Below, one piece after another: positions 13,011-25,260 of a DNA stretch of 64,000 bases. Both the position numbers and the translations under genes were made by a program. The stretch is from Typha latifolia (Eukaryota > Streptophyta > Magnoliopsida > Poales > Typhaceae). Within the stretch, counting starts at the first letter, position 1. Each line of letters begins with the position of its first letter. The stretch lies in NCBI GenBank assembly GCA_019914945.1, contig CM034101.1, forward strand, positions 9,869,188 through 9,933,187, given 5' to 3'. A model generated the notes under the pieces. It had not been told where the DNA came from and did not search any database. It saw only the letters and a program-made list of their open reading frames with translations.

Positions 13011-14925
13011 TAGATACAAGGTTTGAGCCCGGTGACCTTTGACTTCTCAAAAATGTGGATGGACTTTAAATAAAATGGCAAATGAGCGCAGTTAGATAGA
13101 ATTCGACCGCGACTTGGAGCCCAACTTTAGCCGATGGTGGGACTGCCAAAGGCCGGATGCCATGGACTTCTATTGCAATTAATCCAGAGTCAAGTAGACC
13201 ATACAAAGGAAGAAGTACCCGCTAATTTGTTCGCCTTATTGAAGGAATTCAGTGTGTTTGAGGAGCCACACGACATGTCGCTAGCTTAACCCCAAGAACT
13301 GCATTGTGATTACTCTAAAGCGAAACCGGCTAATGTGCGGTCCTACTAGTACCCATTTGTGCAAAAGGAGAAGATCACAAGGCTTGTCAAGTAGATGATG
13401 GACAATAGAATCATTCAACCGAGTCGGAGTTCGTACTCATCACCGGTGCTCCTATTGTAGAAGAAGAATGGAACATGATGATTTTGTGTGGATTATCGTG
13501 CACTCAATGCCATCACGGTGAAGGATAGGTATCCCATCCCAGTTATTAAAGAACTCTTGTATGAGCTCTAGGGGCCTCTTACTTCAACAAGTTGAACTTG
13601 CGAGCCGGTTACCACCAAATCTGTGTGAGGCCCGAGAATGTGCACAAGATCGCATTTCGCATACATGACGGGCATTATAAATTCAAAGTCATGCCTTTTG
13701 GACTCACTAATACCCGCTCCACTTTCCAAGTGTTAATGAATGACATCTTTAGGGCGTTATTGAGGCAGTTTTGCTTGTCTTCTTTGACGACATCCTTGTG
13801 TATAAGCCGTTCATGGAGAGAACATCTTGTTCACCTTCGCAAAGTATTATAGATTTTGAAAAACAATGAACTGAAGGTGAAGGAGTCCAAATATTTATGG
13901 GGCCAACTGAGAGTGGAGTATCTCAGCCACATCATTTTAGCAGTGGGAGTGGAAGCTAATCCCTCCAAGGTGCAAAACATGGTGTAGTGGCAGATCCCAA
14001 AGACACTGAAAGAATTACGGGGCTTCCTTGGATTGATGGGCTATTACCGTCAATTTGTTGTCAACTACCGCAAGATTACTGCCCCCTTGACATCACTACT
14101 AAAGAAAGAGGAGTTTCAATGGATCGAGGCAACAATGAAGGCCTTTGAAGAATTGAAGAAGGCAATGACCACAACTCCGATCATCGTGTTACTCGATTTC
14201 ACCATATCTTTTATGGTAGAATGCGATGCATTAGGAACTGAAATTAGGGCTATCCTCATGCAAGAAGGGAGGCAGTGGTGTACATGAACAAAGTGTTGTC
14301 GATGAAGAACCAGATGATGTCTACAAATGAGCAAGAGATGCTAGTCGTTATCCACGCTGTTAACAAATGAAGACCATACCTCATCGGTCGACGATTCATG
14401 GTGCACACCGACCAGTGAAATTTTCCTTACTTCCTTGGGCAATGGATTCACACTCCGGCACAGCAGCGGTGGATGACAAAGTTATTGGGCTACGACTACA
14501 AATTGGTGTGTAAGAAATGAACTGAAAATTGGGTCATCGATGCACTATCGCGGTAACTCAAACTGGCCGACTTAGCCATGATTTCTATCCCGATCTTTCC
14601 TTTCCTTTCAGAGATTAGAGCTATATGTGTGAAAGATCTGAAGATGAGGGAACTGATGAAGAAGGTAGAGGAATAACCATCTAGCTATCTTGGGTTAGAA
14701 GTGAAGGACAGTCTACTACTAGACCGATGGTGAGTATGAGTATTAGCCAAACTCGAACTACGAGTGACTTTGATTCGCCACTTCCATGACACCTATGGTC
14801 GGGCATGAGGGAACCTTTAAAACCTGTTGACACAAAATTGTGTGTGGGTAGGGTTGAGAAAAAAGTACTATCCTATGTTTGAGCATGTGAAATTTGTCCA
14901 ATGCGCCAAAGCGGACTCGATGAAT
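13011..14925 (+). pseudogene. Gypsy reverse transcriptase, RNase H and integrase N-terminus
   Basis: Reverse transcriptase is shown by CVDYRALNAITVKDRYPIP (about 13485), NLRAGYHQICVRPE (13595) and FFDDILVYKP (about 13780, the YxDD-type catalytic box). RNase H follows (FMVECDALGTEIRAILMQEG at about 14210; MVHTDQ near 14398). The integrase zinc region starts at about 14770 (LIRHFHDTYG) and is cut at the LTR junction near 14925. More than 20 in-frame stops, many TAG or TGA at Trp, Gln or Arg positions. Confidence 0.88.
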
Positions 14926-15355
14926 GAATATTTATTTTCTATCCCTTCCCTTTCTCTCTACCCTAATTCTTCTCACTCTTCATTCAAGCTCTAGCCGTGT
15001 GCCATCTTGACGCCGATTATTTCTAATCCCCCTCGACTATCGAGCCTCATCCTTATCCCCTTAGCACCATGTGTCACCCAATCCATCACCATTATCACCT
15101 CTCTTATCCCAATCATTACCATCACCAGTCACCTCCACCTTCACCCCACTTTTGCATATTTTCGTCTTAGGTGCAGTCAGAATCTATGAAAAATATAAAT
15201 ACTAAAAACGTAGATCAGGAAGTTATAGATTGACTATCATTAGTTTTATAATTTTATATGTACGATAGAATATTTTAAGATTATTTTTCTGTGACTGCGG
15301 GGACTATTTTTCTACATCTCAACTTGATCGGGTAGCGGACACTCCGTTCATATCA
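14926..15355 (+). repeat. 3' LTR of the first gypsy element, truncated at its 5' side
   Basis: Aligns with about 10760-11245 of the 5' LTR and ends CCGTTCATATCA. About half the LTR, including the TTCGAA region, has been lost together with the pol end. Confidence 0.85.
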
Positions 15356-17144
15356 AGGGGAGAATGCCAAATGGTCTGGCTCCCCTTCTCTTAGGAGAGG
15401 TAAGGCTCCTCCTATGGTTACTCCACGAGTAGCGACGTCTCATCCATCTTCAACTCTTGATCTTACTCAATCCTAGGTTAGTATGGGTAAGGGAACTCTG
15501 GCTAGAGTGTCTAGTGCTAACATTATATCTGAAGAGCAACTAGCCAAGTTTAAGGTGTCAACCACCAATGTCCTCATCATTGATCTTGATGTCCTTGAGG
15601 AGAGCAAAGCTGAGTGAAAAAATGTCTTATTTGGTAAGTTCCTAGGTAGAGCTCCTACTTTACATATCCTTAGATCTGAACTTATTCAGCAGATGGGGGC
15701 TGGCAAAACCTGTTCAAATCACGGATAAGTCAGAAGGATTTTTCTTTCTCTAATTTAGTAGTGAAGAGGACATGATTATGATTACCATCCTCACTAAATG
15801 CCCTTGGTTTGTTAAAGGATCTGTCCTTAACCTTACTAAATAGAAATTATATTTTAAACCAGTAGAGGAACATATCTCCAAAGTCCCTGTCTGGGCCTAG
15901 TTTATTGACCTCCATGAGGAATATTGGAAACCCCACATCCTTGTGGAAGTGGCGGCCATGGTTGGTAGACCAATTAGAATCGATGACACCACTATGTTGA
16001 TGGGTCGAGGCAGTTACACTAGAGTTTGTGTCTAGATCAACCTTACCAAACCTATTAAACATGAATTTTTGCTTGGACCAAGCCTATTTGGCTATTGCCT
16101 ATGACAACTTGCCTTCTATTTATTTTGTCTGTGGTATTGTGATAGAATTAATGATGCCGACGAGGAAGATGAAGGTGCAACCTCAGGTTCAGGTTGGCCC
16201 ATCGCCTACCCCCATGTTAGCTAAGGGATGTGCTCCCATGGAAGTTTCTATGCCTAATAACACTTAGTAGGATGTGTCTGATGCCCCTGAGTGCTTTCCG
16301 GTAGCCTTTGACTCTCTACTAGTCTTGTCTAACTCCCCTAACTCACCTGTGAGCCTCGCAGATGAGGATCAGGCTTACGGGCCGTGGGTCCTCGTTAGCT
16401 AACAACCAGCCAGAGGCATTAGGGGGGCCATGGAGGTTGGAATTGATTGGTAGTGCCAGGGGTGGAGATGGGCACCTAAATGGGTCCAAGGGCTCCCACC
16501 ATCTCCACCCTGGTGTTAATTGGGCTCATTTCGATGGCGAACAATTGACTCATCCGATCTTGGTTAGACCGAGCTAGGTTTATGTTAACAATAACAATGA
16601 GCCTCCCATCTCATTCGCCTCGAGTCTAGTGGATGTGACTACCACTTCCTTGAGTCACGCCCATCATAACTCCTCTGAATTCGCTAACCAGCTAGCACAT
16701 CAGTCTCGTTAAGTGGGCATTTTCATTATACCAACAAGCAAGCCCTTGAAACGATTCCTTTGCAGTCATTTCTGAAAAAATGATGGTTCCAACTATACTA
16801 CATGTGACGCGATGACTAGTAATAGAAAAGCCACTAAATTTATGACCGTTGGGGGTTTTCAAGTCACCTATTCTATACCATTGGATCAGACGGGTTAGGA
16901 AATCAGCTTGGCTAATAACCCTAATATGGTTGAGTCTAGAGATATGGACCTAGACCCTTTCAACCTTTCTTCTCTCCAAAATCATGATGAAAGCCCTAAG
17001 CTATTGGCAACTCACATGGAGGCAGTGAGGAAAGCGCAAGCTTATCTCAATACCATGCCTTCCTCATCTCATTCTACTATGCCTAAGACTCTAGCAGAGC
17101 AGCCGAAAAACAAAGAAAGAAGTAATATATTGAACGAAGCCTGA
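15356..17144 (+). pseudogene. LINE ORF1, main part (DUF4283-like)
   Basis: Resumes ORF1 after the gypsy insertion. The DUF4283-like core is visible at about 15540-16060: TNVLIIDLDV, FIDLHEEYWKPHILVEVAAM, VGRPIRIDDTTMLMGRGSYT and RVCV-INLTKP. A TAG replaces the expected Trp codon in VPVWA and a Glu/Trp position further on. The C-terminal Ser/Thr-rich part runs to 17144. The RNA-binding protein is inactive. Confidence 0.8.
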
Positions 17145-17317
17145 AAGTTAAACAAACACATGAACTTCCAGATACTTTGCAAGCGTTAAAAGAGATTACC
17201 TAGAGGAAAAAGGGGAACATCCCAAAAGCTAGAACCAAAGCAAAGAAATCTATGCTTTGCCATGCGGCCGACCGTCCCTCTGGGCCAACAGAGGGAAGTA
17301 ATTTAATTAGTTAATTT

Positions 17318-20300
17318 ATGCATACAATCTTTTGGAATTGCCGTGGGGCTTTAAAGAGGGCAACTCACAGTAGATGCTTTGATCTTGTTCATACACTAAA
17401 GATTTCTGTCATTTTTTTGTTAGATACTAAAATTAGTAGATCTAACGCTAATATAATTGCCCACAAGCTTGGACATAATTGGGATTATTTTGCGATCTCA
17501 AGTCGTGCATTGTCGAGCAAAATTATCATGCTCTGGAACTCGATGGAGGTTATGATTTCTATGTTGCGTGCCTCCTCTCAAGCTATCCATAGTATCGTCA
17601 CTTCAAAAAGAAAAAACTAATTACTCTTGGATGGCGTTAGGTATTTATGCCAGCACCTCCTACTTAATTAGAAGATTGTTGTGGGAAGAATTAAAATACT
17701 TAGGCTGTATTGATTTGCCTTGGATATGTGATGGTGATTTCAATGCTCAACTTAGTGCTAATGGTAAAAAAGGGGTTCACCCTAGAGACTAGCAATAGGG
17801 ATTATGCTAATTGCATGAGTGGTGCAAATCCGGTCAATCTTGGCTTCTTGAGTCCCCTATTTTACGTAGTTCAATAATCATCTTAAAGAGGGTCGCATTT
17901 GGTGTCGGCTTGATAGAGCTTTTGGTAATCCTAAGTGGCTCATTTGTTCTCGTTTGTTTGTGTTACCCATCTTGGTCGAATGTATTCTGATCATGCTTCT
18001 CTTTAGGTACATAGCCCTTCTGCGACTAAATTTGCTAAATGCCTGTTTAGATTTGAGCATTTCTAGTTTGAGTATCCTTCTGTTGGCCACTTAGTTGTGT
18101 TAGTTTTTTTCCCTACTGCTAGTAACGGTTATAGCCCTTCCTTATACTCTAAGCTTACTGCTATCAAGCATAAGGTGGGCATATGGAATTGTTGTGACCT
18201 TGGCAAAATTGAGAATCGCAGTGACACCCTCAATCTTCAAATTCCCTCTCTTGAGCAAATTGACCTTGGGGGGAACCTTTGCTCTCCTTCCCACCTAACC
18301 TTACTTGTCCACATCGAAGCATGCAACATGCTTAGGCAGGTGGAGGTTAAATGGCAGTCTAAGGCTAGGGATAAATGGATCCTTTCGAGGGACAAGAACT
18401 CTCAATATTTTCACCTCTTGACCTTGATTAAGCGTCATCTATTCATTCCTTTTTACTTGATTCTGGTGAACAGGTGAACAACTTTGAAGCTATTAAGCAA
18501 GCTTTCATTAGCTTTTACCATCTTATTTCGAACAATTCTGATGATGCAACTATTACTAATTGGAATTGGCGTGGTTTAGTGCCTATCTCTAATGACTGTT
18601 ATGATGATTTGATTGTGCCTTTTTCTGATAAGAAGATAAAAAAATATTTTATAGAGTATGCCATTTGATAAATCTCTGAGGCTTGATAGTTTTCATGCTG
18701 AATTTATATGAATTACTAGAACCACATTAGTGAGGACTTGTGCAATGCCCTTAGAAATTTCCAATCTAGCGACAAATTGCTCCTATGTGGAACCAAACCC
18801 TTGTGACCTTGATTCCTAAAAAACCTAACCCTAATAGAATGTCAGCTTTTCGCCCTATTTCCCTATGTAATGTGACTTATTATCTCCTCACTAAGATTCT
18901 GGCCAATCGGCTGAAGCCTTTGGCATAGATCATAACCCCTAGGCAGTCTTTCTTTGTTGAAGGTCAGTACATTGGTGACAATATCTTGTTAGTGCAGGAG
19001 ATGGTGCACTCTTTAGAGCATAAGTACTCTCCCAAACCTTGCATGATTGTCAAATTTGATATGGAGAAGGACTATTATCGCTTGAATGGGCTTTTATCCT
19101 TATTACTTTGGAAAAATGAATTTCTCTTCCAAGTGGATTGGTTGGATTAAAAATTATCTTTCTAATGTTAATTATACCTTCTTGGTAATTGATAGTCTAA
19201 TTGGACTAATGGTAAGTGTGGCATGGTTTGCATATTTCGCATGGGGAATTTCCTTTCACTTATCTTGGCACTAAAATCTCGCCGACTAGGCTTTGGCTGA
19301 TGGATTGCACCAATATTATTAATAAATTTAATGTCAAACTTGCTGGCTAGAGGAATGCTTCTTTATCCCAAGCTGAGAGGTTAACTCTTATTAATTTCAC
19401 TATTAATGCTACTCCCTGCTATAACTTAAGTAATTATGCGATTCCTCTTAATCTAATTGAGGATATTGACAAACATTCTAAAGCTTTCATTTGGCAAATG
19501 GGAAAAGTAAGGGCAGTCACATTGTTAATTGGAACACTATTAATTTGCCTAAGGAGCAACGTGGCCTGAACATTAGGAACCTCACGCTAGCTCGGCTAGC
19601 TCTCTTGAATCCTAAGGTCTCCGGTTTGCTTACTGAGAAAAATCTTTTATGGGTTCAACAAATGAGGGGTAAGAAACCGAGAACCAAAAGCTTGTCAAAT
19701 ATGTACAAACATATCTTAGATGCTATCCCTAGCTTGAGGGAGGGTTATACTAAATATATCAGTGATGGTAAAACCACTTCTATCATCAATGATCCTTGGT
19801 TATTCAATATGCCACTTTCTCTAAAACCAATTTACCTTAATATGGATGTAAGCTTTAGTAGAAAGAAGGTGGCTAGACTAATTCAAAAGGATAACTAGCA
19901 TACCGAGTGCCTCCTGCTTTGATTTGGCAATCTAATGACTGATCATATTAAATCTTTTAAACTGCCTCGTTTCCCTGACATGATACGTGGGTTTGGGTCA
20001 CTGATCCTAGAGGCTTAGCTTTAGTTAAGAATGCTTACTCTCTATTAGTTAACTTTTAGAAGTTACCTATTGCCCTAAGAATCAAAACATTTTTACTGAA
20101 GCTTTTGTGGAACCAATTGCCCACCAAGGCTAGATTTCTTAGCCATGGTTCGCCAATTAACCCTCTTTGTGATAGTTGTGGCAAAGATATTAAAAATGTG
20201 AACCATATTTTCTTACATTAGCCCAATGTTAAGAAGATATGAGATCTAAACATGACAGTGATCGACATCCAGCTGTCTTTCAATGGAGATTGGCTGGATG

Positions 20301-20870
20301 ATGACTAGCTAACTGAGGGGGGAAACTTACCAATAGATAAGCAAATCTTTTTGCTTCCATCATTGCAAATTCTCTTTGGCAACTTTGGATACATATAAAC
20401 TATATCAATTTCAAGAACCAACAATTCTCTGCCTATGATTGCTAGCATACTATAATAATGGTGACCATGGACTATTTTAATCCCAATTTGAAGGCCAAAG
20501 CTCTAGAAAGACAACCGCCTCAGTTGATTAAGTGGACCTCTCTGTTGTGTGATTGGGTTTAAGCTCAATTGCGATGGATCAAAAGACGCTAACATTGAGA
20601 GTGACTCCGAACAACTTACTAACTCCTTATCAAAGTTGATGGCAATCATTTTTTGCGGAATATCATCAAGAATATTCAACACCTTACCTACCATTTCAAA
20701 AAAGTTACCTTTAATCATATTTATAGAGAGGCTAACTCTGCTGCTAACTAGTTAGCAAACCAATCTAGGTTGACTTCTTTACCCCTTTTCTGGGGTGGCT
20801 CACTTATGCCTGAGCTTACATTCATTTTATGTTCAAATGCTACTGGCCTTCCTCATAGATGAGGTAGTAG
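17318..20870 (+). pseudogene. LINE ORF2: endonuclease, reverse transcriptase, RNase H
   Basis: ATG at 17318 starts the apurinic-type endonuclease (FWNCRGALKRATHSRCF; the late motif ICDGDFNAQLS at about 17735). Reverse transcriptase blocks LIPKKPNPNRMSAFRPISLC and ILANRLKPL (18810-18925) and KFDMEKDYYRL (19050) are present, but sequence coding the FADD catalytic core is missing near 19200, where the frame jumps to FTYLGTKISP-like sequence. A knuckle (CDSCGKDIKNVNHIFLH) lies at about 20168 and a C-terminal RNase H shows LNCDGSKD (20560) and IYREANSAAN (20720), with the middle deleted. Confidence 0.88.
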
Positions 20871-20924
20871 TTTCTAATTTTTTGAGGCACTTTGCCTGCT
20901 ATTAATACAATTTTAATTACATAA

Positions 20925-20942
20925 AAAGTATATTTTACACTT
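20925..20942. repeat. LINE target-site duplication, right copy
   Basis: Identical 18 bp to 10121-10138, directly following the LINE's A-rich 3' end. Confidence 0.95.
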
Positions 20943-21575
20943 TATATGGTTCATCTTATAGCTTACATTCAAGGAGACTACGAGAAGGTCAACAAATAAA
21001 GAGATGAATCCAATCTAAAAGAGCTTCTTCGAATTTATACAGTAGCCCTTCACCTTTGTATCTAATCTTTTGTGATGTAATATTCTTTAAACCAGAAAAG
21101 GTTGAAAGATAGTTCTATTTGGAGTCCAAGTCGGACCCAAACATCTTTGAGTACTGCACGTCACGTTACAAATCTCTACTTCGACTTGCATTCAAGTCTA
21201 CCTATATAGCATTGCTCTCCAGCTGATGGCTCCATCTAAGAGTAAAATAATAATCTGTCAAAGATCTTCACCTTTTTTTTTTCTTTTCAAACAGTAATTT
21301 GGGTACCTTATTAGGCTCTGGGATTTTGGACTTGAAGAAGTATTTTAATTTTATTAATTTATTCATTTTGTATGCCTTAACTTCTATTCCGCCCTCTCCA
21401 AAGTTTGATCCATTGGGTATCCTTTGCTTCATTGTATCACATTATTTTGGCCCAATAAGTTTAATTACATCGAGCCCGGCCGACCCATTAGTAATATTTT
21501 AGAGCTCGAGCTCATCTCAATGACTTGATAAACTTTATGAAACTCTTATATAAAGATCGAGGGAATATAACTACA

Positions 21576-21621
<46 letters not shown>

Positions 21622-21645
21622 AGAATATATAATAGTGGGTTGGGT
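20943..21645. other. Intergenic region with (AT)n
   Basis: No gene. A long AT microsatellite lies at about 21582-21616, and the sequence between LINE and family-A element has no recognised features. Confidence 0.6.
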
Positions 21646-22213
21646 TGTTAAGATCTAACCAAATATTAAGTCGAGTTAAATTGAGTCAAGTTAAGTTAGT
21701 TAGTTAGATTTATCTTATTATTTTAAATTTTAAATAAATCGAATAATCCGCATGTGGATCTGATCCGCTAAGTGTTTTTACTCCTATAAATAGGAGCGGA
21801 CATGTGTCGATAATTATCATTGAATGAATATAAGTTTAGCCAACTTAATATTTTCGTCATTATTTTTACCGTAGTTGTTAGATTAATTTTATCTTTCTAG
21901 AAGTAGATCATAGATGTATAAGCATTTTTATCTTCCAAAGCCTAGCCATCTTCCTCCACTAGCAGCCACCCTATCTTATGGCCATCCACCACCATCTTTG
22001 GTCGTCCACCACCCTCTGACAATCACCGCAATGTCGGATATTTACTATTCTGCCTTATTTCGACCTTCCTTCACTATTTTATTTATAACTTTTCATTCAG
22101 ATGTCAAATTCTCATGAAACTAGATCTATTAGAACCCTAACTTCTAAGGATACCTCTATATAAATTTTCACAATTTTTTTATGTCCAAATCATTTCAGAT
22201 CTAGTTCGTAACA
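21646..22213 (+). repeat. 5' LTR, family A copy 1
   Basis: 568 bp, TGTTAAGATC to GTTCGTAACA. Contains TTAAGTYGAGT-like repeats, a TATA equivalent CTCCTATAAATAGGAG (21782-21797) and a CCACCACC-rich downstream part. Confidence 0.88.
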
Positions 22214-22242
22214 TTAGTATCAAAGCCGACATTCCTCGAACA

Positions 22243-22560
22243 ATGGTTATCATGCGATCTAAGATGAACGAGAAAAGAGCGACCATAGAGGACCAGAAAC
22301 TCATCTCCATTCCTGTGGAGATTTCTTCGGTGCCCCCTCCACCACCAGCAACTATTGATGATGAGCCGACGGCGTGGACAAAAGCATTTTTTAAAGAATT
22401 TTGGGTTGAATCAAAGCAGAGATCCAAAAGGATAGCAAAGGAGATCCAAACCACCATTAAGAACTTGAACCATAACTTGACAGTAGTTCTCCTAGCCCAC
22501 CATGGCCAATCTGCACAGCCAATGCCACCGTCAACGACGAAATCCATCCACCCACGATAA
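22243..22560 (+). CDS. Conserved short ORF of family A (105 aa)
   Basis: The frame begins near the primer site and reads MVIMRSKMNEKRATIEDQ, then LISIPVEISSVPPPPPAT, a DEPTAWTKAFFKE segment and a basic helical part (IAKEIQTTIKNLNHNLTVVL). Corresponding segments occur in copy 2 (37390-37774), copy 3 (45297-45756) and, reversed, at 38588-38930, each with stops or shifts elsewhere. It occupies the gag position of a gypsy element, so a reduced gag is my inference; I see no capsid or knuckle motif. Confidence 0.5.
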   Translation: MVIMRSKMNEKRATIEDQKLISIPVEISSVPPPPPATIDDEPTAWTKAFFKEFWVESKQRSKRIAKEIQTTIKNLNHNLTVVLLAHHGQSAQPMPPSTTKSIHPR

Positions 22561-23613
22561 AGAAACCCAAGCCATGAAGGAAAGGATGAGCTGGTAAAAA
22601 CCGCGGCCTCGATAGCTCTGGTCATGGTGGAGACCCTTCCGGCACTATAGACCCTCTTAGATGCCCGATGCGATGTCAAAGAAGCCCCCAGCAATGGGAA
22701 CGATGCCATCTTCCTTAGCAATGGTGGAAGCTAGCGTGAAAAAACTTAGCTTTCCATTGGCTGCTATCAGCTACTCTTGGCCCCCATCACCACATTTGGT
22801 CTCTTCCATGAGACCCCTGCACTTGAGCTAGGTCAGTGGCAGCCATAGAAGGAGGCCGAAAGAGAGCCGTCAATGACCCTTCTCACTGCAGCAAAATCAC
22901 AATAGGTGACCATGGGTATGGCATTCTAGCGACCACCAGCGGCCATGATCGGTTCCCACTAGCCGACTACAAGACCGTGGTGGCCACCGCAGCCATTGGC
23001 AACCACCATATGGTTGAACAAGACGGCCATGCTCATGGCAATATTGCCCGAGCGAAGCCATGTCATGGTGGCTTCCGCATTCCTCGTCACCACCAAGGCC
23101 CCGCAGCAATGGGACTTTAACCACCAACCGTAGCCGCCGGAGGCGAGGGACCTACCGGTGAGGCGCTGTAGTCACCGCTGTAGCCACATAAGCCTGATCT
23201 CGATATTTAGCTTCCACTATTGCAAGGACCACTTGGAGGTCGACTGCTAGTGGCCCACAACCTTGCCCAGTCATCGTCGGTGCCCATGTAGCCTACAACG
23301 AGCCTCTAGGTCGAAATCTAATTTCAGCCCTAGGATTATGTTTTTGGGTATTGAATAAGAGATATGAAGTGCATATATCTCGAGGCATGCTAAATTTTTG
23401 CGATCCAGTTCGATCAACTTGCCTGAACCTATTGGGAGGCCATGAGCACGACTAGGAGCTCAAGGACAACTAGTGGAACGAACTGATGAGCCTATGCTAT
23501 CGGACTGATCGTATTTGCATGCAGACTCGTGGGACTACGAGTATGATGTAAATTAAAAGATCTAGCTCACATATTGGTCACCTTGAGGATAAGATGTAGA
23601 AAGCGTGGTGGAT
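22561..23613 (+). other. Internal non-coding region of family A copy 1
   Basis: About 1 kb with many stops in all frames. The downstream part (about 23305-23560) aligns with 46235-46530 of copy 3, including CAGCCCTAGGATTA and GAGGCATGC, and ends in the 3' priming signal. Confidence 0.6.
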
Positions 23614-23872
23614 TGTTACAATCCAACCATATGGGTTAAGTCGAGTCAAATCAGGTCAATTCAAGTTAGTTAGTTAGTTTTATCTTATTATTTTAAATTT
23701 TAAATAAATCGGATAATCCGTGTGTGAATCTGATCCGTTAGAAATTTTTACTCATATAAATAGGAGTAGACATGTGTTGATAATTATCATTAATGAATCT
23801 AAGTTTAGCCGAGTTAATATTTTCATCCTTATCTTTTACCATAATAGTTAGATCATCTTTATGTTCATAACA
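23614..23872 (+). repeat. 3' LTR of family A copy 1, truncated
   Basis: Begins TGTTACAATCCAACC and follows the 5' LTR through the TATA equivalent (CATATAAATAGGAG) to about 23872, where similarity stops; the CCACCACC half is missing. Confidence 0.82.
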
Positions 23873-23992
23873 TGGATCCGCAAGGTATTTCTTAATTTTC
23901 TTTATGATGATGATGGTTATTATATTATTATTATTACTTCTACAACTACTACTACTATACTACTACTACTACTATTTGAGAAAAGGTGGAGG

Positions 23993-24528
23993 TAGACCTG
24001 ATCATTGGGTGGGCTAGGTCAGGTTTTTCGAGCCAATCGAGCTTAAATATTTGTTCACGGCTTGACCCACCAATTATTCGGGCTGGGTTGGGTTTAGGCC
24101 AAGCTAGAATATTCTAGCCTATTAGCCAATTAGATATTGGGCTTAGGTTGAGTATAATGGGTCTAACATAATGGGTTAAATATAAAAAATATTATATCTT
24201 AGTGGGCTGAGTTTAATGGGCTTATATGAAAACATTTTAATTATCTTTCATGTGAACATACTTATATATTAATATATAATTTACTAAATATTCAATGTGG
24301 GACTAAAAATATTATAGGAATATGCATACATTATGGGTTAAGCCATAGATAAGAGTAGTGGATTAGGCTTTCGGGCCAGGCAAGCAAAGGCTTAGCCCAT
24401 GTCATCTACTACCATCTCGAACTCGAGCTCGGGCAAAGCCTAAATCTGGCTTGGACCGGGCTTAGCCCGATTAAAATTGGGCGGGTTAAGGCTTAGTTTG
24501 GGTTGGTCGGGCCTAATGATCATATCTA
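23993..24528. mobile_element. hAT-like non-autonomous element with GGCC-rich ends, copy 1
   Basis: Starts TAGACCTGATCATTGGGTGG; its other end is AATGATCATATCTA, an imperfect inverted repeat. Flanks GGTGGAGG (23985-23992) and GGTGGAGA (24529-24536) match in 7 of 8 bases, the hAT duplication length. The interior is rich in GGGCTGGG/CGGGCTTAGCCC phrases and has no transposase. A related copy is at 35603-36216. Confidence 0.8.
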
Positions 24529-24536
24529 GGTGGAGA

Positions 24537-25061
24537 CAATATCTCAAATGAACACTTCTTATACATACTACTTGATTGAAACCGCCCATCTTGAGATGTA
24601 TAGAACCACCTCACTGCTTGGACATACTACTCTCTTGACAAATTTGTTTGATACATGACCAGCTACTTAGTTAGACAGCCAATGCGATGTTCCTCCTCTG
24701 AAGACTATTCAAGAGTAGCTTAACCTTATAAGTCTTAAGGCAACTTCATCATGCGTAATGATTCCTCGTAATGCCCCTCATATTGATTTAATATCAGGAA
24801 TGATTTATCCTCTCCATCTTTCATGATCTTAAAAGTGAAAACCATTATTTGCACATTAATGAGACTTTTGACGAGTTGCCACCATTGTATAAAAGAAGTG
24901 GTTATGCATAGATTCTTTTCTTTCTCTCCAATTAAATGATCAATTTAAGAATAAGGCAGCAATCCATAGGATTACAGGGAGGAGATGGCCACAACCTTTT
25001 TCCATAAATACTTCTCTAACCACAAGATAAATGTACTAAAGCATCATAAATCTCTACTTTT
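24537..25061. other. Intergenic, no feature recognised
   Basis: Unique-looking sequence without open frames of interest. Confidence 0.5.
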
Positions 25062-25260
25062 TGTACTGATCTGACTTGAGAGTCAAGTTAATCAAGTTCG
25101 AGTTAGTTAAATTTATTTATTACTTTGAATTTTAAATAAAGCGGATTAAACCTAATAAAATACTTGCTATGATTTTACATAAGTTCATTATCATCTTGGA
25201 ATAAATATTAAGTTTATCTATTTTCTATTTAAGCATTTACCATTTTATGGTAGCAATTTT
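25062..25260 (+). repeat. Family A LTR fragment
   Basis: Similarity to the 5' half of family-A LTRs: GACTTGAGAGTCAAGTTAAT, GTTAGTTAAATTTATTTATT and TTTGAATTTTAAATAAAGCG, continuing towards a TTACCATTTTATGGTAGC-like segment. Both ends are eroded. Confidence 0.65.

Larger units (their letters stand above)
10343..15355 (+). mobile_element. Ty3/gypsy retrotransposon, decayed, nested in the LINE
   Basis: It has a 5' LTR (10343-11245), a tRNA-iMet-type primer-binding site, gag, protease, reverse transcriptase, RNase H and the start of integrase, then a deletion joining directly into the end of the 3' LTR (14926-15355). Flanks TGGGG (10338-10342) and AGGGG (15356-15360) are a degenerate 5-bp target duplication. 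Most integrase, the polypurine tract and the front half of the 3' LTR are missing. Numerous stops show it is inactive. Confidence 0.9.
10139..20924 (+). mobile_element. Plant L1-type LINE, decayed, interrupted by a gypsy element
   Basis: Bounded by a perfect 18-bp target-site duplication. After removing the nested gypsy element (10343-15355) about 5.8 kb remains, the usual size for a plant L1-type LINE. It contains ORF1 (DUF4283-like) and ORF2 (endonuclease, reverse transcriptase, zf-RVT-like knuckle, RNase H), all broken by stops, frameshifts and deletions. The 3' end is A-rich but has no long poly(A) tail. It cannot move autonomously. Confidence 0.93.
21646..23872 (+). mobile_element. Non-autonomous LTR retroelement, family A copy 1
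   Basis: LTR 21646-22213 (TGTTA...TAACA ends), primer site 22214-22227 (TTAGTATCAAAGCC, a decayed initiator-Met site), internal 1.4 kb with one short conserved ORF, a polypurine-type AAAGCGTGGTGGAT (23600-23613) and the second LTR from 23614, cut short near 23872. No protease, reverse transcriptase or integrase motif is seen, so it depends on another element for movement. Related copies lie at 36777, 39371 and 60241. Confidence 0.85.

Noticed and set aside
22179..22721. 180-codon minus-strand open frame
   Set aside because: Antisense shadow of the family A ORF and internal region; no conservation of this frame in other copies is apparent.
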